The notes beneath the pieces are model-generated. The model saw only the letters and a program-made list of their open reading frames with translations, had not been told where the DNA came from and did no database searches. Positions 47,191-57,168 of a DNA stretch of 64,000 nucleotides are shown in pieces. Source of the stretch: Macrolepiota albuminosa (lineage: Eukaryota; Basidiomycota; Agaricomycetes; Agaricales; Agaricaceae); contig JAMWFC010000117.1 in assembly GCA_027475525.1 (NCBI GenBank), positions 558,001-622,000 on the forward strand. The letters are read 5' to 3'. How positions within the stretch are numbered: position 1 is the first letter of the stretch; each line of letters opens with the position of its first letter. A program made the position numbers and the translations under genes.

Positions 47191-47363
47191 TGTAACTATT
47201 AGTTACAAGCTAGAACTATCTTGTGTGTATCACACAGTGCTAAACAGACTGCAGTATTGGATTGACTAAAACTAGAGTAAATACAAGATGTTGTCTTATA
47301 TAATACTCTACTGAATGCATATAGCGTTGTTGATGCTAGTAACAAGTGTGACACTCCATTACA
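47191..47363 (+). repeat. Terminal repeat TGTAA...TTACA (173 bp), copy 1
   Basis: Begins TGTAACTATTAGTTAC and ends CTCCATTACA. A diverged copy lies in inverted orientation at 53,968-54,133 and a third, direct but truncated by the N gap, at 57,499-57,638. Could be short LTRs or terminal inverted repeats. Confidence 0.7.
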
Positions 47364-47588
47364 CCCTCTTTAGATTTGCATTGTGTCAAGCTCTGTGTGC
47401 TAACAGTGCAGCCAAGCCTGTAATGGTGCAGTGCATGACTCTTGTCATGGCTTGCCTAGGTCTGTACCATGAGGCTATCGCCTCCTATAACGCCATGTTC
47501 TCTGAGCAGCCCTTTGAGCTCCAGAGCGGGCCCCAGCTTGAATTCTACCAAGTTCACGTGCTCAATGACTTTGCACAGAACTTTCCTG

Positions 47589-47958
47589 TGTTGGAGTACG
47601 ACGACATGACGTCACCACGACAAACACTTAATATGCCGAGCCAGGAACCACTCTTCACACTGTGACGGGCCAAGGCACCGCACCCCTTCACACTTGGACA
47701 ATGGATGAAGAACATATATAATCGGACACGTAGATACGACACCCTCAGTCACTTATACGAGACTGAGGGTGAGCAACCTAAGATTACTCCATACCTACAA
47801 TGAACTGACTATATACCAACAGTATCAATACTGATAATAATTCTGTATAGGTACAGTTCTTAATATAGTCACTTATACGAGACTGAGGTATCAATACTGA
47901 TAATAATTCTGTATAGATCTCTATACAAGGTCTGAATATAAGGGTTCGAACTCTAACA
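47589..47958 (+). repeat. Element F 5' LTR
   Basis: TGTTGGAGTACG...CTCTAACA. A 28-bp word (tatcaatactgataataat...) occurs twice 66 bp apart inside it and also in the other LTR, so this internal repeat is genuine. Confidence 0.95.
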
Positions 47959-47969
47959 GGTTATGGGCC
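47959..47969 (+). promoter_or_regulatory. Element F primer-binding site (half-tRNA type)
   Basis: GGTTATGGGCC directly follows the LTR. It is complementary to the anticodon-loop segment GGCCCAUAACC of eukaryotic initiator tRNA-Met, the internal priming mode known for Drosophila copia. Confidence 0.75.
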
Positions 47970-48106
47970 ATTGTTCGACGACATATCTCTAAGCGTGTGT
48001 CAAATCGAACATCTGGGATCGAACTATCTAGACCTATCCTCACGCGTCGCGTCGCGTATCTAGCCTCTCTGCTTCTCTTGCCCATCGGCTTGTCTCTTCA
48101 TCCGTC

Positions 48107-51100
48107 ATGTCTCCTGCTTCTCCCACCGTCCTCCCCAGTGATTCCTCCAACCCCTCTGTACCTGAACGCGTCATTCGCCACAGGTGGGATGGGCCAAGAT
48201 ATAGTCGAGCCGACGGCAACTTTACCCAGTGGACTGAGAAGCTCAAGGATGCCCTGATCCTCAACGGCATATACGCATATGTCTTCCCTCCCATCCTCCC
48301 TCGACCTGACAGTGCTTCTGAGCCCCGTGCTGATGCCAACTGGGCCATGAACGATCGTCTTGCGATCACGTTTATGCGCTCTGCCCTGGATGACATCGAG
48401 CATCGGGACCTAGTCACGGACAGGGGTGCACACCATTGTTTCGAGGACCTGAGGACTCGTGCTCAACGAGAAGGCCCAATCAAGCAGATATCTCTTCTGC
48501 AGGAAGCACTATCCACATATTGCTCCCAGTCTGAGCCTCTGCCGACTACCGCTAGTCGCATCGCCGACATCGTCAAACGGGCTTTTGACATTGGTGACAT
48601 CGACGCCGACCTCTTCACATGCATCGCTCTCTTAAATAGCCTCAATGATCCTTCTTTCGACGCACTCCAGAACTCGGTCTCAACTCTACTCAGCAAGAGC
48701 ACTAAGGACTCGCCCTGCAAGCCAACGGATATTCGCCTGTTAATGGAAAATGCGCAGAACATCCTAAACTCCAAATCCAACTCCACTCACGCCACAGCCC
48801 TCAACGCGAAAGGAGGAGCCAAGTCTCGTAGCACGGACCTTCCTGGACACAATCATGGCCCAGGTGCAGCCTGCTGTGAGAACTGTAATTCACGTGGACG
48901 GCCGTGCCGAGGACATACAAAACCATTCTGCGTCCAGAAAGGAGGAGGAATGGCAGGGAAATCCATTGCCGATGCTCAAGCTGCCCAGAGAGCCTCAAAA
49001 GCCAAGAACAGCGGGACCTCAGACGCCAATACAGCCACAAAATCCTTCATAGCCGTTACTGGAATTGACGGCAAACTGTGGTATGTAGACCCATCCAACC
49101 TTGGCCAATTGCCTCCCCCTCCCGAGACTGCGGCCATCGCTAGTGTAAACTCCCCCCAGATAACAGCATCATCAGAGGGTCACACCACTGAACTCTGGGA
49201 ACATGCGGGCTTCATGGCAATTGACGAAGCAAGGGCGTCTATAGACTGGAGTCAAGAATCATCACAAATCAAAGATTGTATCCTTGCCTCAGAGATCTCA
49301 CCCTCGATTCAGCCTAAACGCGCACCACTTGCTTCACCGTCGAATCCATTCTTAGTTGACTCGGGAGCCACGGTCCACATAACCCCATACCGCGACGACT
49401 TCATATCATTACAACCAATCCAACCTCGCATCGTAAAAGGACTTGGAGGATCCTCAGTTGCCGCAATAGGGATAGGCGACATCCGTCTCCATATTGCCAA
49501 AGGTGCTAACATCACTCTCAAAGACGCCCTGTACATTCCCAACGCGACCGTCAGACTTATCTCGGTCAGCTGTCTCGCCGACTCAGGACTTGACTCCCTC
49601 TTCGACAACAAGTCTGTGAAAATCATCCAAAGATCCACTCGTGCCATCATCGCCCAAGGTCCACTCGCCAAGAATCAACGACTCTACTCCCTCATCCTAA
49701 ACTCAGCCCTCACTGAACACCGCCTGTACGCTGCCCAAACCGCTGGAATGGAGACTTGGCATCGCCGTCTCGGCCACGCCAACTACCAGACCATCGCGGA
49801 CATGGCAAAAACTGGCCTCATACCAGGTATGCCCTCTGTCCCTTCCTCTAAAAACCCGAAATGCGACTCATGCATCTTGGGCAAGCAGACTCGTAATGCT
49901 GTGCCTAAAGTTTGGGAAGAGGGGCGGAAAGCGACGCGGAAGTTAGAGATCGTATGGGTAGATTTGGCAGGACCGCAAGCTGTAACATCCCGAAGTGGGA
50001 ATAGATACATAATGAATGTGGTCGATGATTTCACTGGCGAGCACTGGTCAATTCCCCTTCGAAACAAGGGAGAAGCCCTGACTCACCTCAAAGCATGGCA
50101 AATAGCCAGAGAGAATGAAGTTCAGGAGAAGCTCGGCATCTACAGGACAGGGCATGATGGCGAATTACGAGGCCACGAAATGGACAAGTGGCTGTTGACA
50201 CAGGGGACCGAACAACAACTCGGAGCGGCTTATACCTCAGCCCACATAGGGCGAGTAGAGCGGATGCACCGCACCATCATGGGAAAGGCTAGAGCAATGC
50301 GAATCGCGACGGGATGTCCACCGAACCTTTGGGATGAATTTTATTTAACTGCATCACACCTTCACAAACGAACACTCACCAAATCCCTAAAAGGCATCAC
50401 CCCCCACGAAGCGTGGACGGGACGGCGCCCAGACTATTCATACTTGCGTGAAATTGGCTGCAAAGCATTCATACTGATCCTAGCGGAGCATAATCCAAAG
50501 ATATACGCACGATCAATAGAGTGCATCCTCATCGGATACGCACGAAATTCGAAGGCCTATAGATGCTATGAAAGGAAAACTGGGAGGATCTATGAAACGT
50601 ACCATGTGAAGTTCTGCGAAAGTCACGAAGGATACACTCATCCCCAGACACCTAACTCCCTCGGTCCTGTTCCATACCATCGCGAAACTCCCGCTCCTCA
50701 CCCGGATCACAATACACCCATGCCCATCATACTAGACGATGACATTACTAGCTCCAACGGTAAAACGCACAAATCAACTGCTCAACAAGATCCTGTCGAA
50801 CCTGATGAACCAGACATTGCGCCAGCTCCACAACCACGACGATCCGACCGCATCCGTATACCAACTGCGAAGGCGGCCCCTGAGAACCCTCCTATAACGA
50901 GGATACAAAGAGCAGTGCAAGAATCGATTGAGGCAGGTGAGCGTATACGAGCACAGCGATTGGAGGTAAGCCATCGGGGTCAGGAGGTAGCCGATCAAGT
51001 AGAAATCGATCACGATCGAGACCTGAACCCACTGGACCTTGCAAACGTCGCCTCAATCGACGATCTAGAACGCCTACTCACCTCGATCAAGGATCTAACA

Positions 51101-52711
51101 TGCTACTCCGCAACATCAGAACTCAGCGACGAACCTCGGACATGGGCGGAGGCACAGATGTCAGGTGACTCAGCCAAATGGGAGCAGGCATATCGCGACG
51201 AGCTGAAATCCCTTCATGACATGGGGGTATACAAGCTGGTTCCTCGCTCCACGGTTCCCATAGGGCAAAAGGTGAGGACCGGGCGACCTGTGTTCAAGAT
51301 TAAACGCGATGAGCATGGGCACGCGGTTAGATTTAAGGTCAGGCTAGTGTTTCGAGGATATGAGCAGGTTCACGGACGCGACTACAACAAAACAACCTCA
51401 CCGACTGCGCGCATGGAATCGTGGCGCATACTTCTTCACCTTGCAGCCGCAAATAGATGGGACGCCTCACAAATCGATGTCAAAACGGCCTTCTTATACG
51501 GCATCCTTCCCGATGATGAGACACAGTTCATGAAACAACCGGAGGGTTTTGAAGAGAAAGGAAAGGAGGACTGGGTGTGGATGTTGGTGCGTGGGCTGTA
51601 CGGTATGAAACAGGCAGGACGAATCTGGAACAAAACCGTTAACGATAACATGCTGTCATGGGGATTCCAACGTTTAGCGTGCGAGTCATGTATTTATTAC
51701 AGAGTCACTGACCAGGGCACTATCATTGCAGCCTTACACGTCGATGACTTCCTATCGATCGCGAGTCGGAAGGAGGAGAACGACAGATTCAAAGAGCAAA
51801 TGCGTCAAGTATGGACAATCTCCGACCTTGGTCTACCTCGTTTCGTCGTAGGGATTGCAGTAGAGTGGGACCGCACAAACCAGTCAGTAAAACTATCGCA
51901 GACCGCACTAATCGACAAGATCATCAATCAGTTCGGCCAAAAGGACGCCACACCACTATCCCTGCCTATGGATCCGAACACCAAGCTCAGACGCATTGAT
52001 CGCAAAACCCTACCTCAGGAGGAGCAACGCGCCCTCGACCGAACTCCTTACAGACAGCTGGTTGGCTGCCTCCTCTACCTGGCGATATCGACACGTCCGG
52101 ATATCGCATTCGGAGTCCAGCAACTAACCCAATATCTGGACTCGTATGGAACACCGCATTGGAATGCGGCTATACGCCTCGTCAGATACTTAAAAGGAAC
52201 CCGCGACCTGAAGCTACATCTTGGCGGACGACAGGGCAATCTCAGGCTCACGGGATTCACGGACTCCGACTGGGCTAGCTGCCCGGACACGAGAAGGAGT
52301 GTTGGAGGATATGTTTGGAGCCTCGGCACGGGTGCGATATCCTGGGCGGTCCGGAAACAACGTACAGTCGCCGCCTCCTCTTGTGAGGCCGAATACATGG
52401 CCGCGTTCGAGTGTGCGCAGGAGTGTGTATGGCTTCGCGCACTCCTTAAAGACATCGGCCACGACGTAACCCCACAACCCACCGAAATGTTCTGCGACAA
52501 CGACTCTGCGATCGCTCTATCCGAGGACCCTCTCCTACACGCACGAGTCAAACACGTGGACATAAAGTATCATTTCCTACGCGAACGTGTACAGTCGAAC
52601 GAACTAACGCTCCGACGAGTCCCCTCCAAAGAAAATACCGCTGATATCTTCACCAAAGCCCTCTCCACGCCCGCTTTCCTGCACCTTCGACCCCGTCTCG
52701 GCCTCCAGTAG
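48107..52711 (+). CDS. Element F gag-pol polyprotein (1534 aa)
   Basis: Single ORF in Copia order. Gag (residues about 1-300) has YSRADGNFTQWTEKLKDALI and a Cys/His-rich piece (CCENCNSRGRPC). Protease active site FLVDSGATVHIT is at about 418. The integrase zinc finger begins WHRRLGHANYQ at about 550 (CDSCILG follows) and the catalytic core has VWVDLAGPQAV and NVVDDFTGEHW. RT has KTTSPTARMESWRILLHLAA, DVKTAFLYGIL, FMKQPEGF and the catalytic motif LHVDDFLSIA at about 1210 (HVDD in place of YVDD). RNase H starts at about 1384 (FTDSDWASCPDTRRSVGGYV; SCEAEYMAA) and ends with KENTADIFTKAL. Integrase before RT defines Ty1/Copia. Confidence 0.96.
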   Translation: MSPASPTVLPSDSSNPSVPERVIRHRWDGPRYSRADGNFTQWTEKLKDALILNGIYAYVFPPILPRPDSASEPRADANWAMNDRLAITFMRSALDDIEHRDLVTDRGAHHCFEDLRTRAQREGPIKQISLLQEALSTYCSQSEPLPTTASRIADIVKRAFDIGDIDADLFTCIALLNSLNDPSFDALQNSVSTLLSKSTKDSPCKPTDIRLLMENAQNILNSKSNSTHATALNAKGGAKSRSTDLPGHNHGPGAACCENCNSRGRPCRGHTKPFCVQKGGGMAGKSIADAQAAQRASKAKNSGTSDANTATKSFIAVTGIDGKLWYVDPSNLGQLPPPPETAAIASVNSPQITASSEGHTTELWEHAGFMAIDEARASIDWSQESSQIKDCILASEISPSIQPKRAPLASPSNPFLVDSGATVHITPYRDDFISLQPIQPRIVKGLGGSSVAAIGIGDIRLHIAKGANITLKDALYIPNATVRLISVSCLADSGLDSLFDNKSVKIIQRSTRAIIAQGPLAKNQRLYSLILNSALTEHRLYAAQTAGMETWHRRLGHANYQTIADMAKTGLIPGMPSVPSSKNPKCDSCILGKQTRNAVPKVWEEGRKATRKLEIVWVDLAGPQAVTSRSGNRYIMNVVDDFTGEHWSIPLRNKGEALTHLKAWQIARENEVQEKLGIYRTGHDGELRGHEMDKWLLTQGTEQQLGAAYTSAHIGRVERMHRTIMGKARAMRIATGCPPNLWDEFYLTASHLHKRTLTKSLKGITPHEAWTGRRPDYSYLREIGCKAFILILAEHNPKIYARSIECILIGYARNSKAYRCYERKTGRIYETYHVKFCESHEGYTHPQTPNSLGPVPYHRETPAPHPDHNTPMPIILDDDITSSNGKTHKSTAQQDPVEPDEPDIAPAPQPRRSDRIRIPTAKAAPENPPITRIQRAVQESIEAGERIRAQRLEVSHRGQEVADQVEIDHDRDLNPLDLANVASIDDLERLLTSIKDLTCYSATSELSDEPRTWAEAQMSGDSAKWEQAYRDELKSLHDMGVYKLVPRSTVPIGQKVRTGRPVFKIKRDEHGHAVRFKVRLVFRGYEQVHGRDYNKTTSPTARMESWRILLHLAAANRWDASQIDVKTAFLYGILPDDETQFMKQPEGFEEKGKEDWVWMLVRGLYGMKQAGRIWNKTVNDNMLSWGFQRLACESCIYYRVTDQGTIIAALHVDDFLSIASRKEENDRFKEQMRQVWTISDLGLPRFVVGIAVEWDRTNQSVKLSQTALIDKIINQFGQKDATPLSLPMDPNTKLRRIDRKTLPQEEQRALDRTPYRQLVGCLLYLAISTRPDIAFGVQQLTQYLDSYGTPHWNAAIRLVRYLKGTRDLKLHLGGRQGNLRLTGFTDSDWASCPDTRRSVGGYVWSLGTGAISWAVRKQRTVAASSCEAEYMAAFECAQECVWLRALLKDIGHDVTPQPTEMFCDNDSAIALSEDPLLHARVKHVDIKYHFLRERVQSNELTLRRVPSKENTADIFTKALSTPAFLHLRPRLGLQ

Positions 52712-52746
52712 GACCACGATTCCATGCGAGGAGGAGTGTTATCGCG

Positions 52747-52757
52747 GTGAGGAGGAG
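52747..52757 (+). promoter_or_regulatory. Element F polypurine tract
   Basis: GTGAGGAGGAG immediately before the 3' LTR. The word gaggaggagtgtt also occurs about 30 bp upstream, so the tract is duplicated. Confidence 0.75.
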
Positions 52758-53130
52758 TGTTGGAGTACGACGACATGACGTCACCACGACAAACACTTAA
52801 TATGCCGAGCCAGGAACCACTCTTCACACTGTGACGGGCCAAGGCACCGCACCCCTTCACACTTGGACAATGGATGAAGAACATATATAATCGGACACGT
52901 AGATACGACACCCTCAGTCACTTATACGAGACTGAGGGTGAGCAACCTAAGATTACTCCATACCTACAATGAACTGACTATATACCAACAGTATCAATAC
53001 TGATAATAATTCTGTATAGGTACAGTTCTTAATATAGTCACTTATACGAGACTGAGGTATCAATACTGATAATAATTCTGTATAGATCTCTATACAAGGT
53101 CTGAATATAAGGGTTCTTCGAACTCTAACA
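52758..53130 (+). repeat. Element F 3' LTR
   Basis: 373 bp, same as the 5' LTR apart from GGGTTCTTCGAAC in place of GGGTTCGAAC near the end; followed by TCCTG. Confidence 0.95.
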
Positions 53131-53967
53131 TCCTGATGATGATGCATTACATGTCTTGCTACACAACCAGATACTGTCTGCCTGGATGGACTACATGTAC
53201 ACCTACAGAGTGATCTTCCTGGAACAGCAGTTTCATGCTCCTACAATGTTTATAGACATCTTCCAACAGATCAACAATGAGCGCATAGAACATTTGAGCA
53301 AATATGGTACCCCTCCTGCAATCCTACAATGGGATGGATAGTGGGAGATGACCGAAGACAACTATTATCATCTTATGTTCAAGCATGACAAGGAAAGTCG
53401 TCTCTCTGAGAACTTCGAGGCCAACGGCCTCTATTATCTTATTAGCATGGACCCAAATCAGATCAATCTTCTAAAACATATGGCAGCACATGGTATGCTA
53501 TCCACCATTGCTTCAGCAATTAACATCGCACTAACTGAGCCTATGATGGTAGACACGCCTGCCAAGGATGGAATTGGCACCTCCCTCTCCTACAATTAAC
53601 ATCATACCAGAGGAGGAGTCAATGGTGACAGAGATGGGTGTGGTTGCAGAAGCATCATCGGACAAGTCATAGACTCATATCATTGTTTTAGTGTAGTATG
53701 TATATACAGCGGAAGATTGTCTTATTTTTTTTTGCTATTTTGTTTAAATTTTATCTTGCTTACTGCTGTTGAGCCAGTATGTGCCATCGTATACTAAGAT
53801 GTTCTAAGACTAATCACAATTTTCTGTGCTCAATCCTCCTGTCAGAGACAGTATTGCTAACTCTCTCAGCCATGCCATATGCATGATTACTCGACACCAT
53901 GCATCTTTGTGCATTTACTAGATTCTCTTCTCACTCTAGACTGAGTAATTGGTCTCATTGGAGGATA

Positions 53968-54133
53968 TGTAATGGATTGTCACGCATCAATGATACTTTT
54001 AGCACAACGTATAGTATTATATAAGAACAACATCTTATATTCATTCTAGTTCTAGTCAAATCTAATACTGCAGTCTAATTCAGCATTGTGTGATATACAC
54101 AAGACTGTTCTAACTCATAACTTACAGTTACAA
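53968..54133 (-). repeat. Terminal repeat TGTAA...TTACA, copy 2 (inverted)
   Basis: 166 bp, reverse-oriented relative to 47,191-47,363, about 80 percent alike by eye. It abuts Element D gag directly, interrupting it. Confidence 0.7.
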
Positions 54134-55375
54134 AAGGGCCAGGCATGGGTGCATTAGCAGGTTAGTTAGCAGTGAGATTGATAGTAATCATAGTTTCTAT
54201 TTGTGTTATAGCAGAAGCAATGGCAGCAGTAACAGCAGCATTTAGGTCTTCTTTCTTAACAAAGTTGGTAACAGGGGGTGGGATAGGAATAATACTATTG
54301 GTTTGTTCAGAAAGTGGGCTTGTCCTAGCATATTGCATGCCAATGTCAGTGTCAATACCCCTGAGAATCCATTTGCCTGCTTTGAAGATGTTGGCAACGT
54401 TATATGGCTTCTCTGGGTGGTGTGTCAGTTGGACAATTTCTAGATGACAAGTGATATGAGTCCAAAGGAAAGTCAGGATGCTTTGTTGGAATAGGCAATG
54501 TTCCTTATTAATGTAAAGCTTGCTGTTTTGCCGAAGCCACCTAGCAATCTTTTGGAACTCCTGGTAATACATGAAGAATATGCCAAGAGAATATGTGCCA
54601 TTGTCAAATGATTCCTGGACCAATTTTTGTAATCTGTTTACTGTATATTGGGTAGCCTCTTCAGCACCAGGATACAATTGTATGACTGCTGTTTTCCAAC
54701 TCTCGTATGAGGCACCTTGAGCTTGAACCAGTTGTGCACCAGAAACAAATGCAACAAACTTAGAAAGACCTATCCATGTCTCTGTTGTGTCATAAAATAT
54801 ATATCATGCTACATATTCCTTCATTTGCATGTGGTTGATAACTCCACAATCCCTAAATAAATACTCTAATTCTTTAAAATACTAGAAAAGTTCCCATGGC
54901 TTGGATTCATTCTATTTAGGTGCTGAGAAGTGATTGCATGGTGGCATGCACTGAACAGGTTGTTTCATAGCAACTGTGGTGCCAAGCTCAGTTAGTGGAG
55001 GTGGGGAAGGAGTTCTAAGTTTTGGTGACAGGTTGCAGAAAATAAAGAGCTGAGAGAGAGGAGTTAATGGCATAAATGAAGTAAACAATTAGACAGTGGC
55101 AAGTAGAGATGCTGAGGGATTGTTAGCGCTAAAGTTGTATTCCAAGGAACACAGAAAGATATCAGGAATGTCATTTACAGTAAGCTTGTCCTTGGTGTTT
55201 TGTAGTTCCTGCTCTAGAGTGTGGTGTGGTAAGGCATCTGGAAGTTAAGGAGTAGATAGAGACAAGGGGAAAGAAAGAATGCCTTCTGCCAACTGCTCTA
55301 GCAGATGGTGCTTATGCTGGAGATGGGTTTCTGGTGGAATTCTGCTCTAAAGTTTCCTTGTGGTAGGCTACAATT
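54134..55375 (-). pseudogene. Element D: decayed gag of an Element C relative
   Basis: Line-by-line similar to Element C at about 41,080-42,299: QNSKLYINKEHCLFQQSILT, EKPYNVANIFKAGKWILRGI, FVKKEDLNAAVTAAIASAIT. Nearly every CpG of Element C is TpG or CpA here. Stops and lost starts make it non-coding. The primer-binding site at about 55,352-55,372 is still recognisable. Truncated at 54,134 by the TGTAA repeat. Confidence 0.8.
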
Positions 55376-56540
55376 TGATGATGCCCAAAGTTTGGTCAGT
55401 AACAAATGTATGAATACTGTTACTGATCCAAAAGCTGGCATTGGGCATGCTTAATATATTGAGGGAGTTGATAGGACCCCATACAGGATCAGCGCATCAA
55501 CAGCAGGCTACAGCAACACAGCACTGGCTCAGGATACCTTAGTGTATGCTAATTAACCAATTTTGGCAATATTTGATGGCCATGCATGGCAAGAAGCAGA
55601 TCCAATCAATGATAGCGCCAACAGCAGACAAAGGGACAACTGACAGATGGCATCAGTCACCAACAACAGCACTTAGCAAGAAGACTGATGATCTATTCAA
55701 AATGACGGACAGCTTGGTGTTTGACTTTAGTATCTGACATCGCTTAGCACCTCAATTTAGCACTTGACATTGCTTAGTATTTTGGACAGACAGAAGATTG
55801 ATAGATTGATGGTTTAGCATTGCAATCTGCTATCTGGCATTGCTATGTGTCTTGAATGGACGGTAGAGATCTGAAACCATTGAAGCCACCCCTATAAAAT
55901 TTTTTAGTTTGCTGCACTTTGGTGTTATTAGTCACTTGGTGATGGTGAACTCCTTGTAGTATAAAAGTACTTACCAACTTGTACATACGCAGCAGAATAG
56001 AGTTTTCAGCCCTACTTACTCTAGTCTTCCTTATGATCTAAATCTTATTTATAGTTGGCAATGTCAAAGTCATTGGCAGTTGCAGACTATTGCTAAGCCA
56101 ACAACACACTCACACCTTGCAGCTATGGCAGGCATTAATGTTGTTTAGACTTTGCTAAGCTTCCCATATTCTTGCCACTCACATTGCTGTGTTCACTTAC
56201 CGCTTCTTTCATAGGTGCTTTTACCTTAGCGCTTGACACTTGCCAATCTATTGCTAACTCTACCCTATTTTCATAGGTGTGTTCTCTGGGACTTGCCTGG
56301 GACTCCCCTCAACACCTTTAGTGCACCCAATGCAAGCTTTTTGGCTTGGTAACACTATTACTACATTTGTTACTGACCAAACTTTGGGGGTCATCAGAGT
56401 TCCAGGCAGGTCATAGAAATCATGTCAGTAAAATAATAAAAGGTTGGGAAGAGGGTTGGCAAGTGTCAAGCGCTAGGAGTAAAAAGTGTCTGTGGAAAGA
56501 ATAGTAAATAAGCATGGCAAGAACATGATAAGCTTACACA
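55376..56540 (-). repeat. Element D LTR remnant, split by an inverted solo LTR
   Basis: The outer LTR starts TGATGATGCCCAAAG at 55376 and resumes at 56397 (gagttccaggcaggtcatag...) after the inserted LTR, running to about 56,540 where similarity fades. It is the diverged counterpart of the first ~250 bp of the Element C LTR as written on the + strand. Confidence 0.75.
55469..56396 (+). repeat. Inverted solo LTR (Element C-like family) within the Element D LTR
   Basis: 928 bp, TGATAGGACCCC...GGGTCATCA, opposite in orientation to the surrounding LTR. Flanked by the 4-bp target duplication GAGT (55,465-55,468 and 56,397-56,400), so it arrived by transposition and then lost its internal part by LTR recombination. 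Confidence 0.85.
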
Positions 56541-57168
56541 TAGAGACATCACAACGGTACGTGTCATACATTGTACGGGAGCCCGCTTTGTGCCGTACCA
56601 TACGTGTCCAGCGGAGTCCGCTACACTGGAGCGGAGCAGTCCCCACAGTGCCGTAGAATACAGAGCCGCGGACGTGTCACAATGTGCTGTATGACACGGT
56701 CCAGTGGATTGATAAAAGGCGGGCACACACATGCGCATGCAGGCCCGGCGGATGCCAGCGGACACTAGCGGACGTCAATGTGCGTCAGCGGCCGCCGGCG
56801 GGCATCAGCACACGAGTGAAAACCTCCTCCATTGGCGGACTTCATGGCATGAATAAACCCTCCTCGAGGTTCCCCATTTTCCTCCCCTCTCCATTCCTCC
56901 CCGCAATAACTCGAGGCTGCGCGTCTCCCCTTCCATCCTTTTCCCACCCCCGACGCCAGCGTACGTCCACGAAAGGGCCCTGAAAATCTACACAGGCCTA
57001 CGCAAGCCACCAGCGGACATCCACGCAGACGTACGTCGACGGACTCAAACCTACGCGGGCCCTCCCAGGCCTGCGCAGGACACCAGCGGACATCCACAGA
57101 GGCCTACGCAGGTCCACGGGGTCTGGTTGGACCAAGAAAAAAGGTAACGTCGACTTGCCCGTCGTATG
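56541..57168. other. GC-rich unique stretch with short repeats, no gene recognised
   Basis: GC-rich and unlike its AT-rich neighbours. The first 150 bp form a MITE-like inverted repeat. Between about 56,960 and 57,120 words such as 'caccagcggacatccac' and 'cctacgcagg' recur. ORFs here follow the base composition and show no known domain. Confidence 0.5.
56556..56702. repeat. MITE-like inverted repeat
   Basis: GGTACGTGTCATACAT at 56,556 is the imperfect inverse of GCTGTATGACACGGTCC at 56,686-56,702. The enclosed 147 bp are GC-rich and non-coding. Flanking target duplication not clear. Confidence 0.4.

Larger units (their letters stand above)
47589..53130 (+). mobile_element. Element F: apparently intact Ty1/Copia retrotransposon
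   Basis: 5.54 kb. LTRs are 47589-47958 (370 bp) and 52758-53130 (373 bp; one 3-bp insertion TTC seen near the end). The 5-bp target duplication TCCTG is at 47,584-47,588 and 53,131-53,135. It has one uninterrupted gag-pol ORF, a copia-type primer-binding site and a purine tract. Intact coding and near-identical LTRs point to a recent insertion. Confidence 0.95.
47315..53599 (+). pseudogene. Unknown plus-strand ORF split by the Copia insertion
   Basis: The left part (47,315-47,588) reads MVQCMTLVMACLGLYHEAIA and ends NFP in front of the TCCTG target duplication. The right part (53,136-53,599) continues in the same frame (DDDALHVLLHNQILSAWMDY...). The combined ORF has a single TAG (53,339-53,341), after which the frame stays open (EMTEDNYYHLMFKHDKESRL...) to 53,599. 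I do not recognise the protein. Inverted 170-bp repeats enclose it, suggesting transposon cargo or a transposon gene, though a repeat-flanked host fragment is possible. The real start is uncertain. Confidence 0.55.

Noticed and set aside
47823..47916. A short tandem repeat near 47.8-47.9 kb was considered as another 77-bp artefact
   Set aside because: The period is 66 bp and the identical word only 28 bp, and the same arrangement occurs in the other Copia LTR, so it is a real internal LTR repeat.
52214..52563. Minus-strand ORFs within the Copia RNase H region
   Set aside because: Shadows of the 1,534-codon polyprotein frame; no independent support.
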